The notes under the pieces were generated by a model that was not told where the DNA came from, made no database searches, and saw nothing but the letters and a program-made list of their open reading frames with translations. A stretch of DNA of 42,468 bases from an uncultured Porphyromonadaceae bacterium (GTDB lineage Bacteria; Bacteroidota; Bacteroidia; Bacteroidales; Muribaculaceae): assembly GCA_947177185.1 (NCBI GenBank), contig CAMWTJ010000011.1, positions 1 through 42,468 on the forward strand, written 5' to 3'. Positions within the stretch are counted from its first letter, which is position 1, and each line of letters begins with the position of its first letter. Shown piece after piece: positions 9,035 to 16,554 of this stretch. The position numbers and the translations under genes are program-made.

Positions 9035-10858
9035 TCAGACTATATGCCGGCGGAACTGCTCGCGGATGGTGTCGACCACGTTTATGATGTAGTCGCCCGT
9101 GCGTTCCAGGTCGGATATTATGTCCATGTAGTATATGCCAGCCTGATAGCTGTAGCGCTTGGCGTTGATGTTTTCGGGGTTGGCCGTGCGCAAGAGGTTT
9201 CGCATGTTGTTGATTTCGCGCTCCTTGTTGTAGCTCTTTATCAGCTCCTTCTCGCTTATGGTTTCCACGCTTCCGAGCTCGGCGAGCATCATGTCGGTGG
9301 CTTCCTTCACGTAGACGTACATGGCGTCGATGTTGGCATATATTTCGGGTGTGAACTCGGTGGCGTTCTGAGTCTTGCGCAGCAGTATCTTGCCTATGCC
9401 GAGGCAGCTGTCGGCTATGCTCTCGATTTCGCTGATGATGCTGAGCATGGCCGCCACGCGCAGTTTGCCCTCGTTGGAGAGGCGTCCTTCGGAGCATCGG
9501 TAGAGGTAGTTGGCAATCTCGAGCTCCATGCGGTCGCTGATATCCTCGTATTTCTCAAGCCGCGAGAGCAGGCGGTTGAATTCCTCGCTGCCCTCCTCGG
9601 TGTGAATGAGCTGCTGACCCATCTCGACCATGCGGCCCACGCGCTGTGCATACACCACGATTTCCTTCTCGGCCTGCGCCAGATTGAGTTCCGAGGCGCC
9701 CACGAGGCCGCCGCCGATGAATTTGAGGTTGAACTCCTCGTCTTCCTTGTGCTTGTTGGGCACGAGGCGCTCCACAATCTTCACATACAGCTTGGTGAGC
9801 CATATCATGATGGTCACGTTGACTATGTTGAACGTGGTATGGAACATCGACAGGCCGAACGACACGCTGAGCTGCATGGCTGCGATGCGCGACATCACGT
9901 CGTGGCCGGCGGGCAGGGAATTGTCGAAGAGATGGTTGTACAGGTCGGGGTCGGTCTGCTCGAGGCCGTTGACGAAAGCAAACAGGTCGTCGGGATTGCC
10001 CATGCCCAGCGCCTCCGTCAGCCAGGCGTTGAACTGCGAGAACGGAATGAATATGCAGATGCACCACAGCGTGCCCAGCAGGTTGAACAGCAGATGGCCC
10101 ATAGCGGCGCGCTTGGCCGCCACGTTGCCGCTCATGGACGCGAGCAGCGGGGTGATGGTGGTGCCGATATTGCTGCCGAGCACGAGCGCGCACGCCAGCT
10201 CAAACGTGATCCAGCCCTTGCTGCACATGATGAGCGTGATGGCGAAGGTGGCCGCCGACGACTGTATCACCATCGTGAGCACCAGTCCGACGAAAGTAAA
10301 CAGCAGCACCGAGGCCACACCCATCGACGAGTATTGCTTCAGCACGGCGAACATTTCGGGATTGCTCTGCAGGTCGGGCACGTAGGTGCTTATCATGTCG
10401 AGGCCCATGAACAGGAAGGCGAAGCCTATGAGGAATTCGCCCATGCTGCGCGTGCGGCTCTTTTTCATGAACAGCAACACCACGGCCAGCGCTATCAGCG
10501 GCAGCACCATGGCTGATATGTTCACCTTGAAGCCGAAAATGGCTATAATCCACGCTGTGAACGTGGTGCCGACGTTGGCACCCATTATCACGGCCATAGA
10601 CTGCGCGAGCGTCATTAGGCCGGCGTTGACGAAGCTCACCACCATTACGGTGCTGGCCGACGAGCTTTGAATAAGAGCGGTAATCACTATTCCCGTGAGC
10701 AGACCCGAGAAGCGGTTGCGGGTCATGGCTCCGAGGATGTTGCGCAGGCGGTCGCCGGCGGCTTTCTGAAGGCCCTCGCTCATTACTTTCATGCCGTACA
10801 GGAACAGGCCGACGGCGCCGAGGAGGCCAAGGAAGTCAAGGATGCTGTAGTCCATCAC
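9035..10858 (-). CDS. Na/phosphate symporter fused to a PhoU-like domain
   Basis: This is a 607-residue inner-membrane transporter of the NptA/YjbB (PNaS) family. The membrane part (about 1-380) contains the two inverted-repeat signature motifs ALIQSSSASTVMVVSF and MVIQSSAATFAITL, each in a helix hairpin. After a short linker, residues about 395-605 form helical PhoU-type bundles. These motifs are characteristic of sodium-coupled phosphate uptake or efflux in this family. The PhoU part may gate transport in response to phosphate status. Two ATGs are adjacent (10858, 10855). A -7 element lies 47 bases upstream. The neighbouring PhoB-like regulator on the same strand may belong to the same response. 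Confidence 0.92.
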   Translation of the reverse strand: MMDYSILDFLGLLGAVGLFLYGMKVMSEGLQKAAGDRLRNILGAMTRNRFSGLLTGIVITALIQSSSASTVMVVSFVNAGLMTLAQSMAVIMGANVGTTFTAWIIAIFGFKVNISAMVLPLIALAVVLLFMKKSRTRSMGEFLIGFAFLFMGLDMISTYVPDLQSNPEMFAVLKQYSSMGVASVLLFTFVGLVLTMVIQSSAATFAITLIMCSKGWITFELACALVLGSNIGTTITPLLASMSGNVAAKRAAMGHLLFNLLGTLWCICIFIPFSQFNAWLTEALGMGNPDDLFAFVNGLEQTDPDLYNHLFDNSLPAGHDVMSRIAAMQLSVSFGLSMFHTTFNIVNVTIMIWLTKLYVKIVERLVPNKHKEDEEFNLKFIGGGLVGASELNLAQAEKEIVVYAQRVGRMVEMGQQLIHTEEGSEEFNRLLSRLEKYEDISDRMELEIANYLYRCSEGRLSNEGKLRVAAMLSIISEIESIADSCLGIGKILLRKTQNATEFTPEIYANIDAMYVYVKEATDMMLAELGSVETISEKELIKSYNKEREINNMRNLLRTANPENINAKRYSYQAGIYYMDIISDLERTGDYIINVVDTIREQFRRHIV

Positions 10859-10905
10859 ATATAATTAGTGGTGTAAGGCTATTGCGCGCGTGCGCATTGC
10901 GGATG

Positions 10906-10913
10906 CAAAGATA
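10906..10913 (-). promoter_or_regulatory. -7 element for the Na/phosphate symporter
   Basis: TATCTTTG (leftward) is an exact TAnnTTTG match in an AT-rich island between rarA and the symporter gene. Confidence 0.6.
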
Positions 10914-10966
10914 ATTATTTTTGCGGTTTATTTGTTCAGTCGGGGGTGTATTTTAACACAGCTGTA

Positions 10967-12253
10967 TCATTTGGCGCCGGAGTCGCCCCAGCGTGCCTGC
11001 TGACGGGCAGCGAGAGTGGCTTCGGCGGGGTTGTCGCAGGGCGTCCACAGGCGTGTGCCGCGCAGGGAGTCGGGCATAAACTGCTGGCGCACGAAGTTGC
11101 CGGGATAGTCGTGGGAGTATTTGTAGTTGACGCCGTAGCCGAGCTTTTTCATGAGCGCCGTGGGCGCGTTGCGCAGGTGCAGGGGCACGGGAAGGTTGCC
11201 GCTGCGCTCCACCTCGCCCAGAGCGGCCGCTATGCCCATGTAGGCCGAGTTGCTTTTGGCGCTGGTGGCGAGATAGACGGTGCACTCGGCCAGGGGTATG
11301 CGTCCCTCGGGCATGCCTATCTTCTGCACGGCGTCGAATGTGGCGTTGGCCAGCAGCAGCGCGTTGGGGTTGGCCAGGCCGATATCTTCCGAAGCGAGTA
11401 TGAGCAGACGCCGGGCTATGAACTCGGGGTCCTCGCCGCCGGCAATCATGCGCGCGAGCCAGTAGAGGGCGGCGTCGGGGTCGGAGCCGCGCACGCTTTT
11501 TATGAAGGCCGAGATTATGTCGTAGTGCATCTCGCCGCCTTTGTCGTAGGCCTGCGGATTCTGCTGCAGACTGTCGGTGACGGTGGCGTCGTCTATCACT
11601 ATGGGCTTGCCCAGCGGGGCCGACTGCTCGAGCAGCTCGAGTATGTTGAGGAGCTTTCGGGCGTCGCCGCCGGCGTAGCGGAACAGCGCTGTGGTTTCGC
11701 GCACGTCGACACCGCGCGAGGCCATCACCTCGTCGGCGGCAAGGGTGTGGTCGAGCAGGCTGCGCAGCTCGGACTCGTCGAGCGGCCGCAGCGTGTACAC
11801 CTGCGCGCGCGACAGCAGCGGCCGTATCACCTCAAAGGAGGGGTTCTCCGTGGTGGCGCCTATCAGGGTGACCACGCCCTGCTCCACAGCGCCGAGCAGA
11901 CTGTCCTGCTGGCTTTTGCTGAAGCGGTGTATTTCGTCGATAAACAGTATGGGGCGTCCTTTGGAAAACATGCTCTGCGCGTCGCGGCGGCACGCGTCTA
12001 TGATTTCGCGCACGTCTTTGACGCCGGATGTCACCGCCGACAGCGTGTGAAACTCGCAGCCGGTGCTGTTGGCCACGATTCGTGCCAGCGTGGTTTTGCC
12101 CACTCCGGGCGGCCCCCAGAGTATGAACGACGCTACGCGCCCGGATTCTATCATTCGTCGCAACACGCCTCCGGGCCCCACGAGGTGGGTCTGCCCGATG
12201 TAGTCGTCGAGCGTGCGCGGGCGCATTCTTTCGGCAAGAGGTGGTAGGCTCAT
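10967..12253 (-). CDS. rarA: Replication-associated recombination protein A (RarA/MgsA AAA ATPase)
   Basis: RarA is a clamp-loader-like ATPase that acts at stalled forks. The 428-residue protein has Walker A GPPGVGKT at 47-54, Walker B ILFIDEIHRF at about 102-111, sensor-1 GATTENPSFE and an arginine-finger SRAQVYTL. The MgsA C-terminal tetramerisation and helical region ends in PGNFVRQQFMPDSLRG. Its length is that of bacterial RarA. It lies downstream of the TPR gene across a terminator, with no clear -7 element in the 24 bases between the T-run and its ATG, so it may depend on read-through. Confidence 0.96.
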   Translation of the reverse strand: MSLPPLAERMRPRTLDDYIGQTHLVGPGGVLRRMIESGRVASFILWGPPGVGKTTLARIVANSTGCEFHTLSAVTSGVKDVREIIDACRRDAQSMFSKGRPILFIDEIHRFSKSQQDSLLGAVEQGVVTLIGATTENPSFEVIRPLLSRAQVYTLRPLDESELRSLLDHTLAADEVMASRGVDVRETTALFRYAGGDARKLLNILELLEQSAPLGKPIVIDDATVTDSLQQNPQAYDKGGEMHYDIISAFIKSVRGSDPDAALYWLARMIAGGEDPEFIARRLLILASEDIGLANPNALLLANATFDAVQKIGMPEGRIPLAECTVYLATSAKSNSAYMGIAAALGEVERSGNLPVPLHLRNAPTALMKKLGYGVNYKYSHDYPGNFVRQQFMPDSLRGTRLWTPCDNPAEATLAARQQARWGDSGAK

Positions 12254-12277
12254 CTGTCAGGAGGGAATAGCGGAAAA

Positions 12278-12319
12278 ACGATGCCGGGGCCGGGCATCGT
12301 GGATGCGTCCGGCCCCGGC
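12278..12319 (-). terminator. Terminator with two mutually exclusive stems, between the TPR gene and rarA
   Basis: Reading leftward, an 8-base stem (12300-12293 with 12285-12278) with a 7-base loop continues directly into the T-run (12278-12274 on the opposite strand). A competing, GC-only 11-base stem pairs 12319-12309 with 12293-12283. The two share 12283-12285 and 12293 and cannot form together. Confidence 0.75.
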
Positions 12320-12342
12320 TGTGTGGTGTGGGAGTGCGTGGG

Positions 12343-13962
12343 TTACTGTCCGAGGAGAGTGTTCACGTTGTTGAGTTTCTCGGCGTACTCGGCGGCTTTG
12401 TCCTTGTCGTGGGCCACATTGCCGTAGTACACGTAGAGCAGCATGTAGGCTTCTTTGTAGAGGCCGAGCTGGTTGTTGGCGTTGGCGGCGTCCATGTTGG
12501 CGGCGTCAGCGTCGAGCAGTTCAACCACCTTCAGGTATGCTTCAGCAGCTTTTTCGTCCATGGTGTTGCCGGCGTTGCGGGCCATGGAGAGGCGTCCGAG
12601 GCGCTGGTAGAGTGCAGCCTGCGGCTCTGCGCCGGCGATGGCTTTGTTGACGTACTCGAGGCCGCGTGCCGCAGCTTTTTCGCGCTGCTCGATGTTGTCG
12701 CCGGCGGTGGCGGCTGCGTTGAGGTAGCGGCCGGAAGCGGTGAACATGTCGTTGAGCGACGGCTCGGCGAGAGTCTGCACGTAGGCGTCGTAGGCCTCGG
12801 CGGCCTTCACGTAGTTCTTATTGGCGGTGTACACGGAGCTGATTTCCTTGAGCAGGTCGCCGTTGTCGGGGAAACGTTTCACGGCTGCTTCATACTGGAG
12901 CACTGCCAGGGAGTCCTGTCCGAGGCCGGAGAGGGCTTCGGCGTATGTCACGTAGTCGTTGCTGTTGACGAGCGGATTGGAGGCGTTGGCTGCGAAGAAG
13001 GCTTCGGCGTTCTTGACGGCGTTCTGATAGTCTTTGAGTTTCACCTGGTCGATGAAGCGCAGACGCTGTGCCTGGAAGTTGGAGGGGTCCTGAGCGAGCA
13101 CCTCTTCAGCCACCTGCAGCGATTTGGGGTAGTCCTCGCCCCAGTACAGAAGCACGGAGTAGCGGGCTTTGTCCTGCGGGAAGTGGTTGGGGTTCTGTAT
13201 GTACTGGCCGTAGAGGTCGGAAGCCTTTTTCCAGTGGTTGCTCTGATAGTATTTCTCGGCGAGCTCGCGCTGTGCGAGTGCGGAGTTGGGTGTCTGCTTG
13301 AGCAGTTCCTCGAGTTTCTGGATGGAGAACGCGGGGTTGACGTTGAAATATGCGTTGGCGTATTTCACGTAGCCTTCGGGGTTGTCCTGCTCAAAGGTGA
13401 TGGCCATTTCGTATTTGCCGGCGGCAGCGCCCCAGTCCTGACGCGCAGCGGCCATGTCGCCTTCGAGGATGTAGATGGCGGGGTCCTTGTCCTTGGAGTC
13501 CTTGTGGGCCTTTTCGAGCTGTTTCTCGATGTCTTTTGCATAGGCCACGGGGTCGGCGTTGTAGTAGGCGCGTGCTATGTCGACAGTGATTTCGCTGTTT
13601 TTCTTGCCGAATTTCTGTGCCTGCTTGAAGTTGTCCTTGGCAGCGTCGGCGTTGCCGTTGAGCAGGTCGAGTGCGCCCAGTCCCACGTAGTTGTAGGGAT
13701 TTTCGGCGTCGGCGGCTATGCCCTGGTCGAAGTATTTCTTGGCAGCGGCCTTGTCGCCTTTGGCGAGTTCGGTCTGTCCCATGTAGTAGTATGCCGTGGC
13801 CTTTTCGGTGGCGGCATCGTTGATGGTACGCGCAAGGATTTCCTTTGCGTTGTCGTACTGGCCGGCTTTGTAGTATTCAATGCCGTCCTTGTAGCCCTGG
13901 CTCTGCGCGCCGGCGGCGAGGCTGCCGGCCACGAGCATGGAAAGGATAAGTTTGATTTTCAT
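12343..13962 (-). CDS. Secreted tetratricopeptide-repeat protein
   Basis: This is a periplasmic TPR protein of about 539 residues. ATG 13962 was chosen because it opens a classical signal peptide (MKIKLILSMLVAGSLAAGAQ). The upstream in-frame start at 14040 would put a polar stretch before it. TPR-like helical pairs run along most of the protein, for example KATAYYYMGQTELAKGDKAA and NPYNYVGLGALDLLNGNADA. No enzyme motif was found. In Bacteroidales a TPR protein of this kind commonly follows a PstS-like lipoprotein in an exbB/exbD/tonB cluster. Here the PstS-like gene is upstream (74 bases), but the energising genes are absent. Confidence 0.88.
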   Translation of the reverse strand: MKIKLILSMLVAGSLAAGAQSQGYKDGIEYYKAGQYDNAKEILARTINDAATEKATAYYYMGQTELAKGDKAAAKKYFDQGIAADAENPYNYVGLGALDLLNGNADAAKDNFKQAQKFGKKNSEITVDIARAYYNADPVAYAKDIEKQLEKAHKDSKDKDPAIYILEGDMAAARQDWGAAAGKYEMAITFEQDNPEGYVKYANAYFNVNPAFSIQKLEELLKQTPNSALAQRELAEKYYQSNHWKKASDLYGQYIQNPNHFPQDKARYSVLLYWGEDYPKSLQVAEEVLAQDPSNFQAQRLRFIDQVKLKDYQNAVKNAEAFFAANASNPLVNSNDYVTYAEALSGLGQDSLAVLQYEAAVKRFPDNGDLLKEISSVYTANKNYVKAAEAYDAYVQTLAEPSLNDMFTASGRYLNAAATAGDNIEQREKAAARGLEYVNKAIAGAEPQAALYQRLGRLSMARNAGNTMDEKAAEAYLKVVELLDADAANMDAANANNQLGLYKEAYMLLYVYYGNVAHDKDKAAEYAEKLNNVNTLLGQ

Positions 13963-14036
13963 CTTTCGGTTTGAAGGTATGATGGGTTTATTAATATTCT
14001 GCGTGGCATCGGGCGCGCGTGAGGCGCGTGAGGCGC

Positions 14037-15032
14037 TCACTCGTCGTCGCCCAGCTGCACCACCTGTATGCGGGTGCGTGCGGGCAGTATGCCTGTTTTC
14101 ATTATTATCTTCTGGCCGGTTTCGCCGGTGACAAAGCTGTAGAATCCGCTGGCGAGGCTTCCGCTTACGCCGGTGGTGATCATATAAATCTGTCGGAACA
14201 GCGGGTAGGTGCCGTCGAATATGTTCTGCTGATAAGGCTTGTAGGCCGTGACTTCGTCGTTGCGGCGTATTTTCAGCACCTTGATGTCGTCGGTGAGTGT
14301 GGCTCCGATTACGGGCGCGTCGCTGAGTATGCTTTCGGCCACGGAGTCGGGGCTGATGTCGGCGCCGCTCATGTCGCTCGTGATCCAGCTCACGCCGAGC
14401 ACGCCTATGGCGTTGCGGTTTTTCTTGACGGCCTCGAACACCTTGGGCACGCTGCCCTGGGCGTAGACATTGGGGCCGAGCTCACCGCCGTTGAGCAGCG
14501 AGTCGCGCATGTAGTTCACGAGGCTGGAGCCTTTGTCGTCGAATATGACGGCTATTTCGCCGAGCTTGCTTGGCTCGAGGTCGTTCCATTGGCTGGAGCG
14601 TCCGGCCAGGATGTCGCCTACCTCGCGCACGGTGAGCATCTCGATGGGGTTTTCCTTGTTGACAATCAGCGCCACGGCGTCGACGGCAATCTTGGCCGAT
14701 TTTACGGCCTTGCGCTTGGCCTTGAGGGCGCGTCGCTCGGCATCGGTGAGGTCGCGGGCTATGACGATGGTCTTGGTGTTGAGGCTCATGAGCGAGTCGA
14801 TGGCCACGCTCTGCGGCTCGTAGCGGGCCAGGATATGTGCCTCGGGATACTGATATTCGAACACGTCGATTTCCTGCTGCATGATGTTCTGGAACGATGC
14901 GTCGCACACCATGGTCGTGGTGCCCGTGGTGGAGGAGTTGGCCTTCTTCTCGTATTTCATGCACGAGCTGACGCCTGCGCACATGGCTATGGCGCAGGCC
15001 GCGGGAAGGATATGTCGGAAAATCTTGTTCAT
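14037..15032 (-). CDS. PstS-like substrate-binding lipoprotein
   Basis: This 331-residue protein belongs to the phosphate-binding (PBP-like) fold. The signal peptide ends at lipobox VSSC (Cys24), followed by MKYEKK. The fold is suggested by segments such as SSQWNDLEPSKLGEIAVIFD and GILGVSWI-type turns, and it ends in a FYSFVTGETGQKIIMKTG segment typical of PstS. The genes that would make up an ABC phosphate importer (pstC, pstA, pstB) are not nearby. The gene starts 4 bases after the end of a two-helix membrane protein and is followed by a secreted TPR protein, a pairing known from Bacteroidetes TonB-type clusters. The ligand is unknown. Confidence 0.85.
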   Translation of the reverse strand: MNKIFRHILPAACAIAMCAGVSSCMKYEKKANSSTTGTTTMVCDASFQNIMQQEIDVFEYQYPEAHILARYEPQSVAIDSLMSLNTKTIVIARDLTDAERRALKAKRKAVKSAKIAVDAVALIVNKENPIEMLTVREVGDILAGRSSQWNDLEPSKLGEIAVIFDDKGSSLVNYMRDSLLNGGELGPNVYAQGSVPKVFEAVKKNRNAIGVLGVSWITSDMSGADISPDSVAESILSDAPVIGATLTDDIKVLKIRRNDEVTAYKPYQQNIFDGTYPLFRQIYMITTGVSGSLASGFYSFVTGETGQKIIMKTGILPARTRIQVVQLGDDE

Positions 15033-15036
15033 AGCT

Positions 15037-15312
15037 TCAATACGGGGAGTCGATGCCTTTCACCTGACGGTAGGCGCGCCATATGCCGTAGAGCACGAGC
15101 ATCACACCCACCACGTAGCGTGTCCAGGCCCAGCCGCCTTCCCAACCGAAATAGTTGATGAGAAGCAGCACACCCATGCCCACGTAGACGATGACCATGA
15201 TGATACCGAAGATGGTGCGCATCACGGCGGGAGTGCCGGTGCCCGATGTGCGGCGGCGTGCGTTGTCGTCGTCGCCGCCGGAGGGGGTGTTGTTATAGTC
15301 GTATTCGTTCAT
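15037..15312 (-). CDS. Small two-helix membrane protein
   Basis: This 91-residue protein begins with a polar, Asn/Asp/Gly-rich stretch (about 1-30). Two membrane helices follow (about 31-55, with VIVYVGMGVLLLINYFGW, and about 63-80, with YVVGVMLVLYGIWR), then a short basic tail. It ends 4 bases before the PstS-like gene, so the two genes are almost certainly one transcript. I do not recognise a named family. Similar small membrane proteins occur in the PstS/TPR clusters of Bacteroidales. Confidence 0.75.
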   Translation of the reverse strand: MNEYDYNNTPSGGDDDNARRRTSGTGTPAVMRTIFGIIMVIVYVGMGVLLLINYFGWEGGWAWTRYVVGVMLVLYGIWRAYRQVKGIDSPY

Positions 15313-15394
15313 AGCTCTTGAATTTTGATAGTTTAAAACGCTTTAAGTCTAAACATATCAGGCGCGGGAAAGGTTCATATTCCTATTCGTGGCG

Positions 15395-15402
15395 TAAAGT
15401 TA
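15395..15402 (-). promoter_or_regulatory. Possible -7 element for the PstS-like operon
   Basis: TAACTTTA (leftward) matches TAnnTTTG at seven of eight positions and lies 82 bases before the first ATG of the operon, just beyond the fmt terminator. The rest of the 223-base spacer 15313-15535 holds only this and the terminator. Confidence 0.3.
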
Positions 15403-15415
15403 GCTATAAAACGCG

Positions 15416-15463
15416 AAAAATCGGAGTCGCGGCACTAAAAAACATGCAGTGGCTCCGATTTTT
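15416..15463. terminator. Terminator at the end of the miaB-fmt operon
   Basis: The outer 11-base arms (15416-15426 with 15453-15463) are perfectly paired and flanked by A-run and T-run ends, with an inner CACT/AGTG pair. For leftward transcripts the stem is followed by U-rich RNA. It lies about 70 bases after the fmt stop codon. Confidence 0.88.
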
Positions 15464-15535
15464 AATTATTTTTCACGATGGAGGGGTCGGCTCCTGAAGG
15501 CGATGTGCGGGTTTATCCCGCAGGACATGCCATGT

Positions 15536-16504
15536 TTATACCATTTTGGCTGCGGAGTCGAGGCGGGCGCCGCGCAGGAAGTCGGCTCCGCCCATGCGCT
15601 TGCGGCCGGCGGGGCGCACGCTCAGCAGCTCGAGCACGCGGCCGTCGGCCGTGGCGGCGGCCATGCGGCGGGTGTCGGGCAGCAGCGTGCCGGCGGGCAG
15701 CGAGGTGTGCTCGTCGGTGAGGCGCGTGGCGTAGACCTGCAGCTCGGTTTCGGCGCCGTCGGCCGTGTGCAGCAGCGTCCACGCCGCGGGATGCGGCGAG
15801 AGTCCGCGCACGTGGTTGTGCAGCGCGGCGGCGGGCATGGTCCAGTCCATGCGGCAGGTGTCCTTGAATATTTTCGGAGCCGGCGTGGGCTGCTCGCCCT
15901 GCAGCAGGCGGTCCTGCGGCACGGGCTGCAGGTCGCCGGCCACGATGTGGCGTATGGTGTCGAGCGTGAGGTCGGCGCCGAGGTGCATCAGGCGGTCGTG
16001 CACGCTGCCGGCGTCCTCGTCGGGCCCGATGGCTATGCGCTCCTGGCGCAGCACGTCGCCGGTGTCTATCTCGTGCTTCAGAAAGAAGGTGGTGACACCG
16101 GTTTCGCTGTCGCCGTTCATCACGGCGCGGTTGATGGGCGCGGCGCCGCGATAGCGCGGCAGCAGCGAGGCGTGCAGGTTGAATGTGCCCAGCTCAGGCA
16201 TGGTCCACACCACCTCGGGCAGCATGCGGAAGGCTATCACCACGAAGAGGTTGGCGCGCAGACTGCGCAGCTCGTCCACGAAGTCGGGGTCTTTGAGCTT
16301 TTCGGGCTGCATGAGATGGAGGCCGTGGGCCACGGCATACTGCTTGACGGCCGACTGTATGAGCTTGTGGCCGCGGCCGGCGATTTTGTCGGGCATGGTG
16401 ACCACGCCCACCACATTGTAGCCTTCGCTCACTATGCGGTCGAGGCTCTCGACTGCAAACTCGGGGGTGCCGAGAAAAACTATGCGTAAATCTTCTTTCT
16501 TCAT
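15536..16504 (-). CDS. fmt: Methionyl-tRNA formyltransferase
   Basis: Fmt formylates initiator Met-tRNA using 10-formyl-tetrahydrofolate. In the 322-residue protein the catalytic Asn109 and His111 lie in FNLHASLLPRYRGAAPINRA and Asp147 in HEIDTGD. The N-terminus MKKEDLRIVFLGTPEFAV is a Rossmann-type start. The C-terminal OB-fold domain, about 210-320, binds the tRNA. It is the last gene of a leftward cluster that begins with miaB, and its stop codon is followed by a strong terminator. The substrate cofactor needs folate, and folK lies elsewhere in this window. Confidence 0.97.
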   Translation of the reverse strand: MKKEDLRIVFLGTPEFAVESLDRIVSEGYNVVGVVTMPDKIAGRGHKLIQSAVKQYAVAHGLHLMQPEKLKDPDFVDELRSLRANLFVVIAFRMLPEVVWTMPELGTFNLHASLLPRYRGAAPINRAVMNGDSETGVTTFFLKHEIDTGDVLRQERIAIGPDEDAGSVHDRLMHLGADLTLDTIRHIVAGDLQPVPQDRLLQGEQPTPAPKIFKDTCRMDWTMPAAALHNHVRGLSPHPAAWTLLHTADGAETELQVYATRLTDEHTSLPAGTLLPDTRRMAAATADGRVLELLSVRPAGRKRMGGADFLRGARLDSAAKMV

Positions 16505-16554
16505 CTGTAGGTCTTGTCAGTTGGTTTTTTAGAGGATGTTCCGGCCGGGCTCGG

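Noticed and set aside
12328-13974. Long plus-strand frame opposite the TPR gene
   Set aside because: It has no domain signal and reads as a low-complexity Val/Gly/His/Leu shadow. The minus-strand product has a signal peptide and TPRs.
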